Source: Meconema thalassinum (taxonomy: Eukaryota; Arthropoda; Insecta; Orthoptera; Tettigoniidae). From it: 64,000 bases of DNA. Where the stretch lies: contig CAMPQE020000053.1 of assembly GCA_946902985.2 (NCBI GenBank), positions 1,178,001-1,242,000 of the forward strand. Reading direction: 5' to 3'. Position 1 is the stretch's first letter; each line of letters starts with the position of its first letter. The notes under the pieces were generated by a model. The model made no database searches and was not told where the DNA came from. It saw only the letters and a program-made list of their open reading frames with translations. The translations under genes were made by a program, and so were the position numbers. Shown here piece by piece: positions 12,671 to 24,338 of the stretch.

Positions 12671-13376
12671 GTAAGTTATTACTTGTGTCTTATGAAGAAC
12701 TTGACCTGATAGTCATTTTCCTCTGTCTAATGCTATTAAGGGATTCCATGATTGCATATTCAGTCCGTACAGATGGCAATTGGATGCTTTCAGCTACTAG
12801 TTTGTATATTCTACAAGCCGTGTAGATGGACAATGATGCATTATAATGTGTGACCAATGCTAGACTCAAACCCATGAACTCCCTCTATGTATGCCTTTGT
12901 TGTAAGGAGGATATATCGTAATTCTCATTGTCCAAGCTTTAGCACAATATCTTGGTATTAGTTGCCTGAGGTGAAATTTGCATTTTGTATGAGGATACTA
13001 CAGTATTTCGAAGGTCTATGTATTCCAAATTAGAAAGGAGAGATGATTTTGACTACATCCACAATCGTCTTAACTGTTCTTGCTTCCTTTGCTTGTTACA
13101 TGTACTCTGGGCATTTGCAGGGATGGTTCTATGTTAAGGCAGTGGCCTCCTGTCCTGACATTGCTATGAACATGCACTTGGTGCTAAGCACAAAGGTAGA
13201 GTACCCGCAAGAATAGATCAATATCAATCGGCGTAGTTAAATGCTCATTGCGGGGCTCCTGGGTGTGCACCAAATGCTGATTACCGGGTTCACTGCTCAT
13301 TCCATTCTTCAACCATGCGGTGTACAGCTGTAATTCAAGCGTAGAGTGCAAGGAAGAAGCAATCAATATAGGCTAA
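12671..13376. other. Intron-like sequence with a possible alternative exon
   Basis: No repeat or transposon is recognised. A 75-bp open segment at 13121-13195 lies between a pyrimidine-rich acceptor (GGGCATTTGCAG) and a weaker donor (AAG then GTAGAG). It is in phase 0 at both ends. Reading past the donor reaches TAG within a few codons, so it could also be an alternative last exon. The evidence is too thin to call it a gene part. Confidence 0.35.
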
Positions 13377-15404
13377 TGAGGGTATAGGTTACTGTGTGCT
13401 GGCTCAGGTAATAACTACTGTGTAAGGCATTACATACACACGCTGAGATCTCACAGTTTAGGGTATAGGTTACTCTGTCTGGCTCAGGTAATAACTACTG
13501 TGTAAGGCATTACATACCCGTGCTGAGATCTCACAGTTTAGGGTATAGGTTACTGTGTCCTGGCTCAGGTAATAACTACTGTGTAAGGCATTACATACAC
13601 GTGCTGAGATCTCACAGTTTAGGGTATAGGTTACTCTGTCTGTCTCAGGTATTTACTACTGTGTAAGGCATTACATACACGGGCTGAGATCTCACAGTTT
13701 AGGGTATAGGTTACTCTGTCTGGCTCAGCTAATAACTACTGTGTAAGGCATTACATACACGTGCTGAGATCTCACAGTTTAGGGTATAGGTTACTGTGTC
13801 CTGGCTCAGGTAATAACTACTGTGTAAGGCATTATATACACGCGCTGAGATCTCACAATTTAGGGTAAAGGTTACTGTGTGCTGGCTCAGGTAATAACTA
13901 CTGTGTAAGGCATTACATACACGCGCTGAGTTCTCACAGTTTAGGGTATAGGTTACTGTGTGCTGGCTTAGGTAATAACTACTGTGTAAGGCATTACATA
14001 CACGCGCTGAGATCTCACAGTTTAGGGTATATGTTACTGTGTGCTGGCTCAGGTAATAACTACTGTGTAAGGCATTACATACTCGCGCTGAGATCTCACA
14101 GTTTAGGGTATAGGTTACTGTATCCTGACTCAGGTAATAACTACTGTGTAAGGCATTACATAAACGCGCTGAGATCTCACAGTTTAGGGTATATATTACT
14201 GTGTGCTGGCTCAGGTAATAACTACTGTTTGAGGCATTACATAAACGCGCTGAGATCTCACAGTTTAGGGTATAGGTTACTGTGTGCTGGCTCAGGTAAT
14301 GACTACTGTGTGAGGCATTACATACACGCGCTGAGATCTCACAGTTTAGGGTATAGATTACCGTGTGCTGGCTCAGGTAATAACTACTGAGTAAGGCATT
14401 ACATACACGCGTTGAGATCTCACAGTTTGGGGTATAGGTTACTGTGTGCTGGCTCAGGTAATAACTACTGTGTAAGGCATTACATACACGCGCTGAGCTC
14501 TCACAGTTTAGCGTATAGGTTACTGTGCCTTGGCTCAGGTAATAACTACTGTGTGAGGCATTATGTACACGACCTGAGATCTCACAGTTTAGGGTATAGG
14601 TTACTGTGCCTTGCCTCAGGTAATAACTACTGTGTAAGGCATTCCATACACGTGCTGAGATCTTATAGTTTAGGGTATGGGTTACTCTGTCTGGCTCAGA
14701 TAATAACTACTATGTAAGGTATTACATACACGTGTTGAGATCTCACAGTTTAGGGTATAGGTTACAGTGTAAGGCATTACATACACGCGCTGAGATCTCA
14801 CAGTTTAGAGTATAGGTTATTGTGTACTGGCTCAGGTAATAACTACAGTGTAAGGCATTACATACACGCGTTGAGATCTCACAGTTTAGGGTATAGGTTA
14901 CTGTGTGCTGGCTCAGGTAATAACTACTGTGTAAGGCATTACATACACGCGCTGAGATCTCACAGTTTAGGGTATAGGTTACTATGCCCTGGCTCAGGTA
15001 ATAACTACTGTGTAAGGCATTACATACATGCGCTGAGATCTCACAGTTTAGGGTATAGGTTACTGTGTCCTGGCTCAGGTAATAACTACTGTGTAAGGCA
15101 TTACATACACGAGCTGAGATCTCACAGTTTAGGGTATAGGTTACTCTGTCTGGCTCAGGTAATAACTACTATGTAAGGTATTACATACACGTGCTGAGAT
15201 CTCACAGTTTAGGGTATAGGTTACTGTGTGCTGGCTCAGGTAATAACTACTGTGTAAGGCGTTACATACACGTGCTGAGATCTCACAGTTTAGGGTATAG
15301 GTTACTGTGTGCTGGCTCAGGTAATAACTACTGTGTAAGGCATTACATACACGCGCTGAGATCTCACAGTTTGGGGTATAGGTTACTGTGCCTTGGCTCA
15401 GGTA
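13377..15404. repeat. 81-bp satellite array
   Basis: About 25 head-to-tail monomers of 81 bp with the landmark TTTAGGGTATAGGTTACTGT. One copy near 14760 is shortened. Nearly every monomer has the 10-bp perfect palindrome TGAGATCTCA. Because 81 is divisible by three, one plus-strand frame stays open through many monomers and gives a 27-residue repeat (frames at 14031-14390, 14412-14717, 14820-15176 and 15191-15532). There is no other sign of coding. The array ends exactly where the LINE 3' end begins. Confidence 0.95.
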
Positions 15405-18220
15405 TCATCATCATCGGCTTTAACTCGAATCCGAGTATAAATCTTCTTCCTTCAGTCCAGTTTGTGGATGTGTTTACGGTGACTAAAGAGTCCAATCCTG
15501 GCATGGAACAAGCGACCACACAAGTCGCATAGTATTGCTGGAGGAGGACGTGGTTGGGCTGCTCGAAGTTTCCTAGCTTGACGCTCGGCCTCTTCATGTA
15601 TGCGTCGATCCCTTTCAAACGTCTTTACAGTATCCGAGATGGTACGGCGCCAAGTTGAGCGGTCTTCAGCCAGCGGTTAAGTAGAATTCCTGCAAGAATC
15701 TTCCCCACAATTGATAGCAGTGATATACCACGGTAGTTGCCACAAACACTGCGATCACCCTTTTTAAAGATAGTGACGATAGTGGCATTCTTTAGGTCTC
15801 CAGGTACCTTTCTTGATTCCCATATTCTGAGGATAAGGATGAAAATTCTTGTTTTGAGGGAATGACCTCCGGCTTGAATTAGTTCCAGAGGGATGTTATC
15901 TGGGCCAGGTGCTTTTCTGGGTTTCAATTGGGTGAGAGCTGCACTGAATTCATGATAAGTAGGAGGTACTGCCAACCACAGTTGTTCAGGTTGTTGCGGC
16001 ACATCACAGAGGAAGTCTTCAGCAGCTTCTGATGGACGATTTAGGAGATTGGAGAAGTGCTCCTTCCAGCGTTCCAAGATTTCTTGACTATCAGTAAAGG
16101 TAGTAGAATTATCAGCGCTTTTCAGTGTACCTGATGATGAGCGAGATGGTCCATATATTTCCTTGAGTACTGCATAGAAGTTCCTCAAGTCTCGAGCATC
16201 CGATAGTCTCTGCAGTTCCTGAGCCTTCTGTTGCCACCAAGTATTTTTAATCTGCCTTATCTGCGTCTGGCATTTACCCTTGAGTTCCAGTAGTTTATCT
16301 CTCTTGGTGTTGGAAGTTGGGTCTTGAAGATGGGCAAGGTAGGCATTCCTTTTGGCATTGATGAGAGCCAGAATATCCTCATTGTTGTCATCAAACCAGT
16401 CTTGTCTTTTCCGCACTGTAAAACCAATGGTTTCCTCAGCTGACTGTGTGATAATTATCTGTAATGTGGCCCATTCTTGCTGAATATCATTTGTTACTGG
16501 GTTTTCTGATAACTGGGTGACGATCCTGTTTCCAAAATGTTTGTACATGGATTCATCCTGAAGTTTGGATGTATTAAACTTCTTTCTTGGCAAATTTTTG
16601 ATGTTCCTAGGTGGTTTAGGTCTGATGGATATCCTGAGCTTACATATAAGAAGTTTATGATCTGTCCAACAATCGTCTATATTCCTTGCTGTTCTGGTAA
16701 TAAGAGTGTCCTTCTTATCACATTGCCGGGTAATGATATAATCAAGAATGTGCCAATGTTTGGAACGAGGATGCATCCACGTGGTTTTGAAGCGGTCAGG
16801 TAGCCGGAACTGCGTGTTGGTAATGAAAAGTTCGTGTTCTGCACAAAGACCAAGAAGCAACAGTCCATTGGGATTACATTTTCCAAGTCCCTGTTTGCCC
16901 ATCACATTATTCCATAGCCTGTGATCTTTCCCAACTCTGGCATTGAAGTCACCGAGGAGCAAGAGTTTATCTGCAGATGGTACCTTGGAGATGATTTCAC
17001 TTAGCTGATTATAGAACTGAGCCTTTACTTCATCATCAGAATCTAAGGTAGGAGCATAGGCAGAGATGAGTGTCATAAAGGAACCTCCTGAGAGTGGTAT
17101 GCGGAGAGTCATGAGCCTTTGGCTGATTGCAATGGGCGTAAGTTGGTGATAATTTACCAGTTTGGTCTTCACAGCGAAGCCCACACCATGAATACGACAT
17201 TCACCCTCCTCCTTTCCTTTCCAGAAGATGGTATATCCTGTTCCAGATTCAGTAATCTTGCCTTCAGCAGACAGCCTAGTTTCACTGAGAGCAGCAATGT
17301 CAACGTTGAGTCTTGATAACTCATGGGTTACGAGAGTTGACCTTCTCTCAGGTCTAATGTTATTGTCAAAATCAAGCAAGGTTCTGATGTTCCATGATCC
17401 AATAATCAAATTGTGATTCTTTACTGTTTTTGAGTTTCGACCGCATGAGGGGTGACCTGCTGAGTGCGGTTGCCCAGCCGGACCAAGATTGTGACTTCCG
17501 ATGTTTAGCCCACCTTTTCTAGGGCCTTCCCCATGTGGGGTGGGCAGCGGTGATCCTAAATAGGCCTGCCCAAACACAGATGCAGGACCGAATTCCTGAG
17601 TAGTCACAGAGTCTCCGGAAGACGACCATCACACATCTGCTGCCAACGTGCAGGTCCGAACTAGGGGCTTCCAGTTACACCCATAACCTGCCCCCACCAT
17701 CCATATCCCCTCGCCGTTGGACTTTGAAAAGTGACGTTCGGAAGAAGTGCCACTGGCGTGAATTTGTTTAGGGTGGATCTCAGCTTGCCAGGACGAGACC
17801 CACACACTATGATCTCTGAGCCTTATCCTGCGGCTCACAAAGAATGAGACATGCAGGACCGAACACAGAGACTGCAACGTACTGCCGCATACTCAAGTAC
17901 TACTGAGGTGCGCCTTTACAGCCAGTCCGTCTGGCGTGGCCTCTTCCGCCTCTATGACCGTTGGGAGCCATGAGAGTGATTGGCTCCTCATCCGCTCATT
18001 TTGCCGTTGGGCCAAAACATGCCCATCATAACTATGGACAATAGTTTGCCCTATTAAACCTGAGCAATAGGCTGCCCCTTCCGCCAACCACACTGTGCCA
18101 GAGTTCACCTCTTTCACTGCAGTTACCGTTGAGGACTTCACCGTAACCCTGGCAAGGGACCCTAACAAGGTACTACCAGCCGGGCCAGCTGGACCAAGGT
18201 TTTTTAAAGAGGTGTTACTC
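15401..18220 (-). mobile_element. Internally deleted non-LTR retrotransposon (LINE A)
   Basis: A minus-strand LINE with its 5' region at the high coordinates. It has a 5' leader (about 17608-18220), an ORF with endonuclease and the start of a reverse transcriptase (15625-17607), and a 3' segment (15401-15675) that ends in a GATGAT-type tail. The 3' segment still encodes the last part of the protein, with a C2H2-like CDLCGRLFHARIG motif, in a different frame. The catalytic palm and thumb are missing, so about 1 kb was deleted internally. The 3' end abuts the 81-bp satellite and the 5' side abuts the 66-bp satellite. The 5' boundary is approximate. Confidence 0.85.
15625..17607 (-). CDS. LINE endonuclease plus partial reverse transcriptase
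   Basis: A 660-residue reading frame. An apurinic-type endonuclease occupies about residues 65-330: GSWNIRTL (70-77), SETRL with the catalytic Glu (108-112), ISAYAP (181-186), LLLGDFNARVG (216-226), LDYIITR (288-294) and DHKLL (316-320). A linker rich in Q, K and E follows. Then comes the N-terminal part of a reverse transcriptase, with KAPGPDNIP (565-573) and CGNYRGISLLS (622-632). The frame stops before the FDxxxW-like, GxxQGxxLSP and YADD motifs, which were deleted with the rest of the palm. Such proteins nick genomic DNA and prime cDNA on site. This copy keeps an apparently complete endonuclease but cannot reverse-transcribe. The first methionine may be an artefact; the upstream sequence is leader. 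Confidence 0.9.
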   Translation of the reverse strand: MTTQEFGPASVFGQAYLGSPLPTPHGEGPRKGGLNIGSHNLGPAGQPHSAGHPSCGRNSKTVKNHNLIIGSWNIRTLLDFDNNIRPERRSTLVTHELSRLNVDIAALSETRLSAEGKITESGTGYTIFWKGKEEGECRIHGVGFAVKTKLVNYHQLTPIAISQRLMTLRIPLSGGSFMTLISAYAPTLDSDDEVKAQFYNQLSEIISKVPSADKLLLLGDFNARVGKDHRLWNNVMGKQGLGKCNPNGLLLLGLCAEHELFITNTQFRLPDRFKTTWMHPRSKHWHILDYIITRQCDKKDTLITRTARNIDDCWTDHKLLICKLRISIRPKPPRNIKNLPRKKFNTSKLQDESMYKHFGNRIVTQLSENPVTNDIQQEWATLQIIITQSAEETIGFTVRKRQDWFDDNNEDILALINAKRNAYLAHLQDPTSNTKRDKLLELKGKCQTQIRQIKNTWWQQKAQELQRLSDARDLRNFYAVLKEIYGPSRSSSGTLKSADNSTTFTDSQEILERWKEHFSNLLNRPSEAAEDFLCDVPQQPEQLWLAVPPTYHEFSAALTQLKPRKAPGPDNIPLELIQAGGHSLKTRIFILILRIWESRKVPGDLKNATIVTIFKKGDRSVCGNYRGISLLSIVGKILAGILLNRWLKTAQLGAVPSRIL

Positions 18221-18239
18221 CTCTATCACTCCCTACTTG

Positions 18240-19348
18240 ATCATACTATATATATATATATACTGTAACACTGTATAACACTACACTAGGTGCTATTGCA
18301 CCACACTGTAACACTCACCTGGTAGCAATACCAACACTGTATAACACTACACTAGGTGCTATTGCACCACACTGTGTCACTCCACTAGTAGCAATACCAA
18401 CACTGTATAACACTACACTAGGTGCTATTGCACCACACTGTAACACTCACCTGGTAGCAATACCAACACTGTATAACACTACACTAGGTGCTATTGCACC
18501 ACACTGTGTCACTCCACTAGTAGCAATACCAACACTGTATAACACTACACTAGGTGCTATTGCACCACACTGTGTCACTCCACTAGTAGCAATACCAACA
18601 CTGTATAACACTACATTAGGTGCTATTGCACCACACTGTGTCACTCCACTAGTAGCAATACCAACACTGTATAACACTACACTAGGTGATATTGCACCAC
18701 ACTGTGTCACTCCACTAGTAGCAATACCAACACTGTATAACACTACACTAGGTGCTATTGCACCACACTGTAACACTCACCTGGTAGCAATACCAACACT
18801 GTATAACACTACACTAGGTGCTATTGCACCACACTGTGTCACTCCACTAGTAGCAATACCAACACTGTATAACACTACACTAGGTGCTATTGCACCACAC
18901 TGTGTCACTCCACTAGTAGTAATAACAACACTGTATAACACTACACTAGGTGCTATTGCACCACACTGTGTCACTCCACTAGTAGCAATACCAACACTGT
19001 ATAACACTACACTAGGTGCTATTGCACCACACTGTAACACTCCACTAGTAGCAATACCAACACTGTATAACACTACACTAGGTGCTATTGCACCACACTG
19101 TGTCACTCCACTAGTAGCAATACCAACACTATAACACTACACTAGGTGCTATTGCACCACACTGTGTCACTCCACTAGTAGCAATACCAACACTGTATAA
19201 CACTACACTAGGTGCTATTGCACCACACTGTGTCACTCCACTAGTAGCAATACCAACACTGTATAACACTACACTAGGTGCTATTGCACCACACTGTGTC
19301 ACTCCACTAGTAGCAATAACAACACTGTATAACACTACACTAGGTACA
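18240..19348. repeat. 66-bp satellite array
   Basis: About 16-17 head-to-tail monomers, mostly 66 bp, with the landmark ACACTACACTAGGTGCTATT. A few monomers carry a CTCACCTGG variant one base shorter. Each monomer contains the perfect short stem GGTGC-TATT-GCACC. A short TA microsatellite (about 18245-18262) opens the array. Since 66 is a multiple of three, long minus-strand frames repeat a 22-residue unit (18447-18776, 18777-19106, 19129-19365). I treat these as a by-product of the period. Confidence 0.95.
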
Positions 19349-20890
19349 TAACACGTAATACACAACTCAATAACTTCTTAACCGTCCACAATATGACAAA
19401 ACGTGCTATACTCGCGCAAGCAGATCGCCCTCCTCCCTTCGATGCCAGTATTAACTCAGTTCACACCATTTCTTGACTTAACGCACTTTACACACCCACA
19501 CTTAGTATTAGTACAAATGCTGCGAGATGAGTCTACCGGAACAAACAAAATCTGATGACTGAATATCAGATCAATCAAAATCTTATCAATCGAACGTATC
19601 ACTTCTATCACCGATTATATCAAACGCTCATCAAAATCAAACTTCGGCAAACCTGTAGGGAAAGGCATGGCACGAAATCAAACTAATGACAAATCTTACT
19701 CGAAATACTTGAGTGTTCTTATTATATACATGAACCTCGACTCGAAACTGTGACCCTTTACTCTACAATGGTGGAATCAGCATGTGTGGATAGACTGATG
19801 AAACAGGATCTCATAATCTATAAATGTGCTTTAAAATAACGTTCCCGTCGAATACTAGACATAAATGAGGAAGATCTACCTCGAAATAAATACAAAATTC
19901 ACCAATTCTAAATTCGTTTTTAAATAACGTACCCCTTCCAGTGAACTATACTGAACAATCAAAATCGAAACTGCAAATCCACAAATCTTATCTGAACTGG
20001 AAACACATCTGGGGAAAGAACTTCCCTTGCTAACAGTCAGCTGATCCGCTATTAACGACCACTCAAATATTGGACTCACTAACGCCTAAGTAAGGCTCAA
20101 ATATCAACCTCAATATCAATCACCAACACATCTGTTCACTTCAGGATGATAAGTGTGATTCATTTCTCGCTGAGGCTCCAAGATCACATGTATCTCCGCT
20201 GAAAAATCAAAATCCCATTGTATGTGGTTATGCATATCATTTGTATATCAAAGTGAAAACCCAACTCACTCGAACCTCTACTTAAACAATTTGGCTCCCA
20301 TGGCCTTGCAGATATAGTCTCTCACTGGCCTATTGTCGAATATTCACATATTATAGGTTTACCTGCCTCGATGATTATCACAAACTATGGGCGGTAAGTG
20401 GCTACAACTGTCACCACTCGTCGATATACACTTATCACATGGCTTAACTTAAAAAGGCACATTATTCATAACACACATATTGCATGCGAATTTCTCACAT
20501 ATTATAAACCTTACTTTTCGAATCACTAACATTATATCTCAAATAATAACACATGCTCAATCTTGCTGATCATCGCCTGCATGTATATTCAAAGGCTTTC
20601 TTGGTGTGAATGACCTGGGAGTCTCAACATTATTAATCATATTCCATCTCTGGTCATGATATCATGTTATCTCATTTCATCCTGACGTCTATCCGTGATT
20701 TCAAACTCAATATACATGGTTATGTTTCAACATACACTTCATCTAATGAACAGGTGACCAGAATTAAATAACATGCTACAATCTAAAGGGTAACTTTCCT
20801 TACTTCTAACGATTCGTGATACGCTGTTTCTACTGAATAAGACACCTCCAATATAACAGCCTTGGCTTTCACGGCCGGCGTTCATTATTA
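19349..20890. other. No gene recognised
   Basis: About 1.5 kb of AT-rich sequence rich in TCAAA and ATCAA words between the 66-bp satellite and the palindrome. The longest frame is 67 aa (19876-20079, minus). No repeat structure, splice-flanked open segment or transposon end was seen. Confidence 0.55.
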
Positions 20891-20893
20891 AGT

Positions 20894-21084
20894 ACAAGTT
20901 TTTCGGGCTTGTAGGCCGTGGTCCAGACAGGATATCTCCCGAGGTTTCACCAGAAACTGCGTCCGGCATTATCACTTCTGACCAAGGAAAGGAGCGGAAC
21001 CCTTGATTATGCCGGACGCAGGTTCCGGTGAAACGTCGGGAGATATCCTGTCTGGACCACTGCCTACAAGCCCGAAAAACTTGT
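20894..21084. repeat. Palindrome with two 80-bp arms
   Basis: The arms 20894-20973 and 21005-21084 are reverse complements except for a handful of positions and are separated by a 31-bp spacer. Both arms read outward as a frame beginning MIMPDA and containing SGETSGDILSGP, which explains the mirror-image frames at 20739-20975 (minus) and 21003-21308 (plus). The copy of AAGACACCTCCAA near 20840 and 21094 is in direct, not inverted, orientation, so the inverted block sits inside a larger element. It is likely part of a repeat family; I cannot assign the class. Confidence 0.85.
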
Positions 21085-21089
21085 TCCGA

Positions 21090-22879
21090 ATTAAGACACC
21101 TCCAAATCGCTACTTTTGCCTATCACAAATAACAAAAAGTAAGAACAAAAAGTATCCTAACTGGACTATGTTATATTTACATTCACAAATCCTCTTCCAT
21201 AAACAGGAATTGACAAAGAAATATATCCAACTTATAATGTTTTCTTCCCCCTCCGTAGTTTATAGTGACGAGCCACGGACAGCCCCTTCCATAACGACTA
21301 ATTCATAGTTAAAAAGTCGGCACTCATTTCATGATGTCTAACGTTTTGCTCACATTTGTACACATTACAATTTGTTTCATAGTAATATTTTTTAAATTAT
21401 CATGACCAATGATACACAAACTGTTGACTCCACCATTTATAGGCTCCCTAGCCACTCCGGTCATGTGACTAGATTCTCCAATGTCGTCTGTTCTCCTCGC
21501 GCATTGATATTGTGTTCTACATAAAATATTCTGTTTACACGAACAAATGACTTCATAATTTTTGCCTGTATATTAATAGTTCCCTTCAAGTACCATATTT
21601 TCCCTAGAGTCACTATATTTCTCTAATTCGTCATATAAATGGGCGTGTCTTCGCTGTTCTATGACGCGCCCCACGGATTTCTGTAGGCTGGGGATTCACC
21701 GAATCGACACTTGCCAAGGAGTACTTGGTACGCAACTCTGCTGTCCTGGCCCTCATCTTATGTATAGGTGACCTATTTTTCCAGTCTCTCTTGTCAACAT
21801 ATATTGTAAAATTCTACCTCACTTTTTGTAGTGAACACTTTTGCTTGTAATTAAAACTTCATGTAATTAGTTGTCGAGCATAATATTGATTCAAATGTTG
21901 CGGAATACCAAATTTTTAATTTTATCAAGTATTTGGCCTAGATCCTAAATCATAGACTAAGGGGCACAACACGTTCCAGCCGATTACTGAGATAACTATG
22001 GTTAAGCAGAGGACATTGGTTTATAAATATGAAGTTCAAAGTGAATGTATATCCACTTGAAGCTGGGAGTTATGCCCCAAATACACGGAAGAGAATGGAT
22101 AGGTGCAGAAAGGTGGCATACAAGTTCTTTCATGTTCACCGTCGATACATATCAGCTTCACTTTTATTTGTATTTTAACTCTGAAAAATCTCTATTACTG
22201 TATTTTACATTTCTTATAACTGGTTAAGATGTGTGTAAGTATTTCTACCCTTATTATTCCCGTTTCCTCAGTCTTCCTATGGGGCAACGGTTTTTTCTTA
22301 CAGCCGGAGTTAATGATAACAAAGTTCTTGTGTAGAAGTGACGCTCCCGGCAAACGTTAACATGTTTCTGTTTGTTGATGTCTACTTTCTGATGTTTTTG
22401 TTCTTTGCCGTCAGTGATCCATCATGTGTGATATTTCTCAATATGTACGTTGGTGTTTTAGATTAAATTAAATCCTCTTCATTACCTCTATGTAGTGTTT
22501 AATCAGAATGAAATTTGTAGAGGAGATGTTGAGATGTGTCCAAGGCATATTATGACGTTCAATCCCGCATTTGCCCTGAATTTCAAATGAGAATAAATAC
22601 TATAGCGTTTCATATAAAACCGTCGCACAGTGTGGCAAGGATGTCTCAAATGCGGCATTAATACTAATTTTACTTATCAGGATTTCTAAGTTATACATAA
22701 TTATCAAGGACATGTTTGTGTCTTACGAAAAGTGAAAATACAGTTAATTTGGCATTTGTTTATTAATATAATCGTTGTAAAACGTAGTACAAATTATAAC
22801 TGTAGCAAAATAATTAGTATGGAAATGCATAAAAAAACTTAAATCACATGAATCCTCAGAACTAGTGAAAATACAACTG
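21090..22879. other. No gene recognised
   Basis: About 1.8 kb of AT-rich DNA with only frames of 60 aa or less beyond the palindrome's own. No tandem repeats or recognisable mobile-element ends were seen. Confidence 0.5.
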
Positions 22880-22881
22880 TC

Positions 22882-23340
22882 TCAATTACTACCATCACTC
22901 CCTTCATCATCATCATCATCATCATCATCGCGACTCCTGGGACTAATAGTGTATATGAATGGAGATTTTGATAAATCTAATGCTTCTTTCGGAAGGTCTT
23001 GAAGATTTATTCTTGGAAGTTTTCTCTTGCTGGTGATAAGTGGATCAGAACTCACCAAAAAGTAATCTAAAATATCGGCTTTTGTTTTTTGTCGACTACA
23101 TTTTCTGGAATAATTTTCTCGCCAATTTCTGAAGTCCTTATTACGTACTTCCTGTGCTTTCTCTGTTAACTGTCGTAAAAGAAGCAATGTGGACGATACT
23201 GTATCATGTATCAAATATTTATGCAGTGTAGGAGACATGTTGCACTATGGGTATTTGTGAGCGAATTATCTTGCCGAGCTATAGGCAAAAACTCAAAATT
23301 TTTCATGATTTCCAGAAGTTCTCTCCTTGTCATGAACATT
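22882..23340 (-). pseudogene. C-terminal fragment of a possible DNA-transposon protein
   Basis: A 118-residue frame (22882-23238) with a basic middle (NKDFRNWRENYSRKCSRQ) and the segment FLVSSDPLITSKRKLP, ending in an Asp run from a GAT microsatellite. Upstream on the minus strand a second short frame (about 23225-23329, from an in-frame ATG) ends in a different phase at the join, so there is probably one frameshift. From memory, not checked, the 'EEAQEARNKDFRRYRENHTRK' style of sequence occurs at the C-terminus of proteins carried by arthropod and cnidarian DNA transposons. No catalytic domain or terminal repeats are visible. A host exon is possible but less likely. Confidence 0.4.
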
Positions 23341-23627
23341 TTATTTGACCTGGTACCTGAAATACAGTAAACCCAGAGATGATTTTATTTGACGCCTCCC
23401 ATTTTCTCTGTTCTTGATATTATTCATAAATATTTATTGCAGCCAAGTGGCCGTAATGGACAGTTACAAGGTGTGCTTACACATAATTATTACAGGTAGA
23501 ATAATCTTTACTGTATTGAACTACGCTCTTTGTCCGTTTGCTGCATGATGTTATGTGGTATTTGTCGCAGGGGTTATTGCACAGAGAACATATGCATTCT
23601 TCATTCGGTTCATGGTATTTAACATTT

Positions 23628-24338
23628 TTACAGATCTTGTGGTGAAAACCGTGGATGGCGATTCTTGTTACCACATGTCTCGTCTCCTGATTCTCGTTTT
23701 TCCATCTTCTGTCCACCATTGCTTCTGTTGCGTAGAATTCGAGCGGGATTTCGTTCTGCTTCTGATGTCTTATCTCGAGGAGTTTCTTCATATGCTTGGT
23801 AGATTGCAGTTGTAGTCTCAATCTGAGATACTCGATGTAGTGTGTTTCTTTTGTTAGGACATATGCCAGCCTGGACGGGGACGTTCTGGCAATTCCTAGC
23901 AAGGAAAGAAGCCTTTAATTTTTCAATTGTGATTAGGTCTGTCATGGATAGCCTTTCCCATATCAGTTCTAGACCATATGTAATGACGGGGGTTATTTTC
24001 GCGTGGAAGAGAATCATTGCTGTTTGTGAAGATAGTTTGGTAATATTGTTCAAATCGTACATTCCTCTAATGGCTGCTGCTGCTCGTTCCTTTATATGTA
24101 GTCTAAAGGATTGGCACGTTGTCTGTAGGGTGAGGCCGAGGTATTTGTAGGAATTGACTGTCTCAAGTTCAGTCTCTCCCAGGATCATTTTGTTTTCGGC
24201 GGCTAGTTTTCCTCCTTTTCGGAAGGCCATATACACTGTCTTCTTTTCATTTATACTGAGCTCATTTTCCTCCGCCCAGTCCTGCAAGTTGTTGAGCACT
24301 TCTTGTAGCTCCTGCCTGTTTGTAGACCCCAGAACCAT
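23628..24338 (-). pseudogene. LINE B reverse transcriptase, thumb and C-terminus
   Basis: A 236-residue open segment starting at the Met after the YADD box. It includes LSINEKKTVYMAFRKGG and NSYKYLGLTLQTT, the typical region after the palm of non-LTR reverse transcriptases. Its last part is shifted: the overlapping frame 23477-23902 carries the real end with the CSLCNNPCDKYH zinc-knuckle-like motif. Confidence 0.8.

Noticed and set aside
14031..15532. Series of about 110-residue plus-strand frames with a 27-residue repeat
   Set aside because: They are products of an 81-bp satellite whose period is a multiple of three; no start context, splice sites or sequence-specific constraint support coding.
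18447..19365. Minus-strand frames repeating a hydrophobic 22-residue unit
   Set aside because: They come from the 66-bp satellite period; one-base-shorter variants break the frame without any compensating change.
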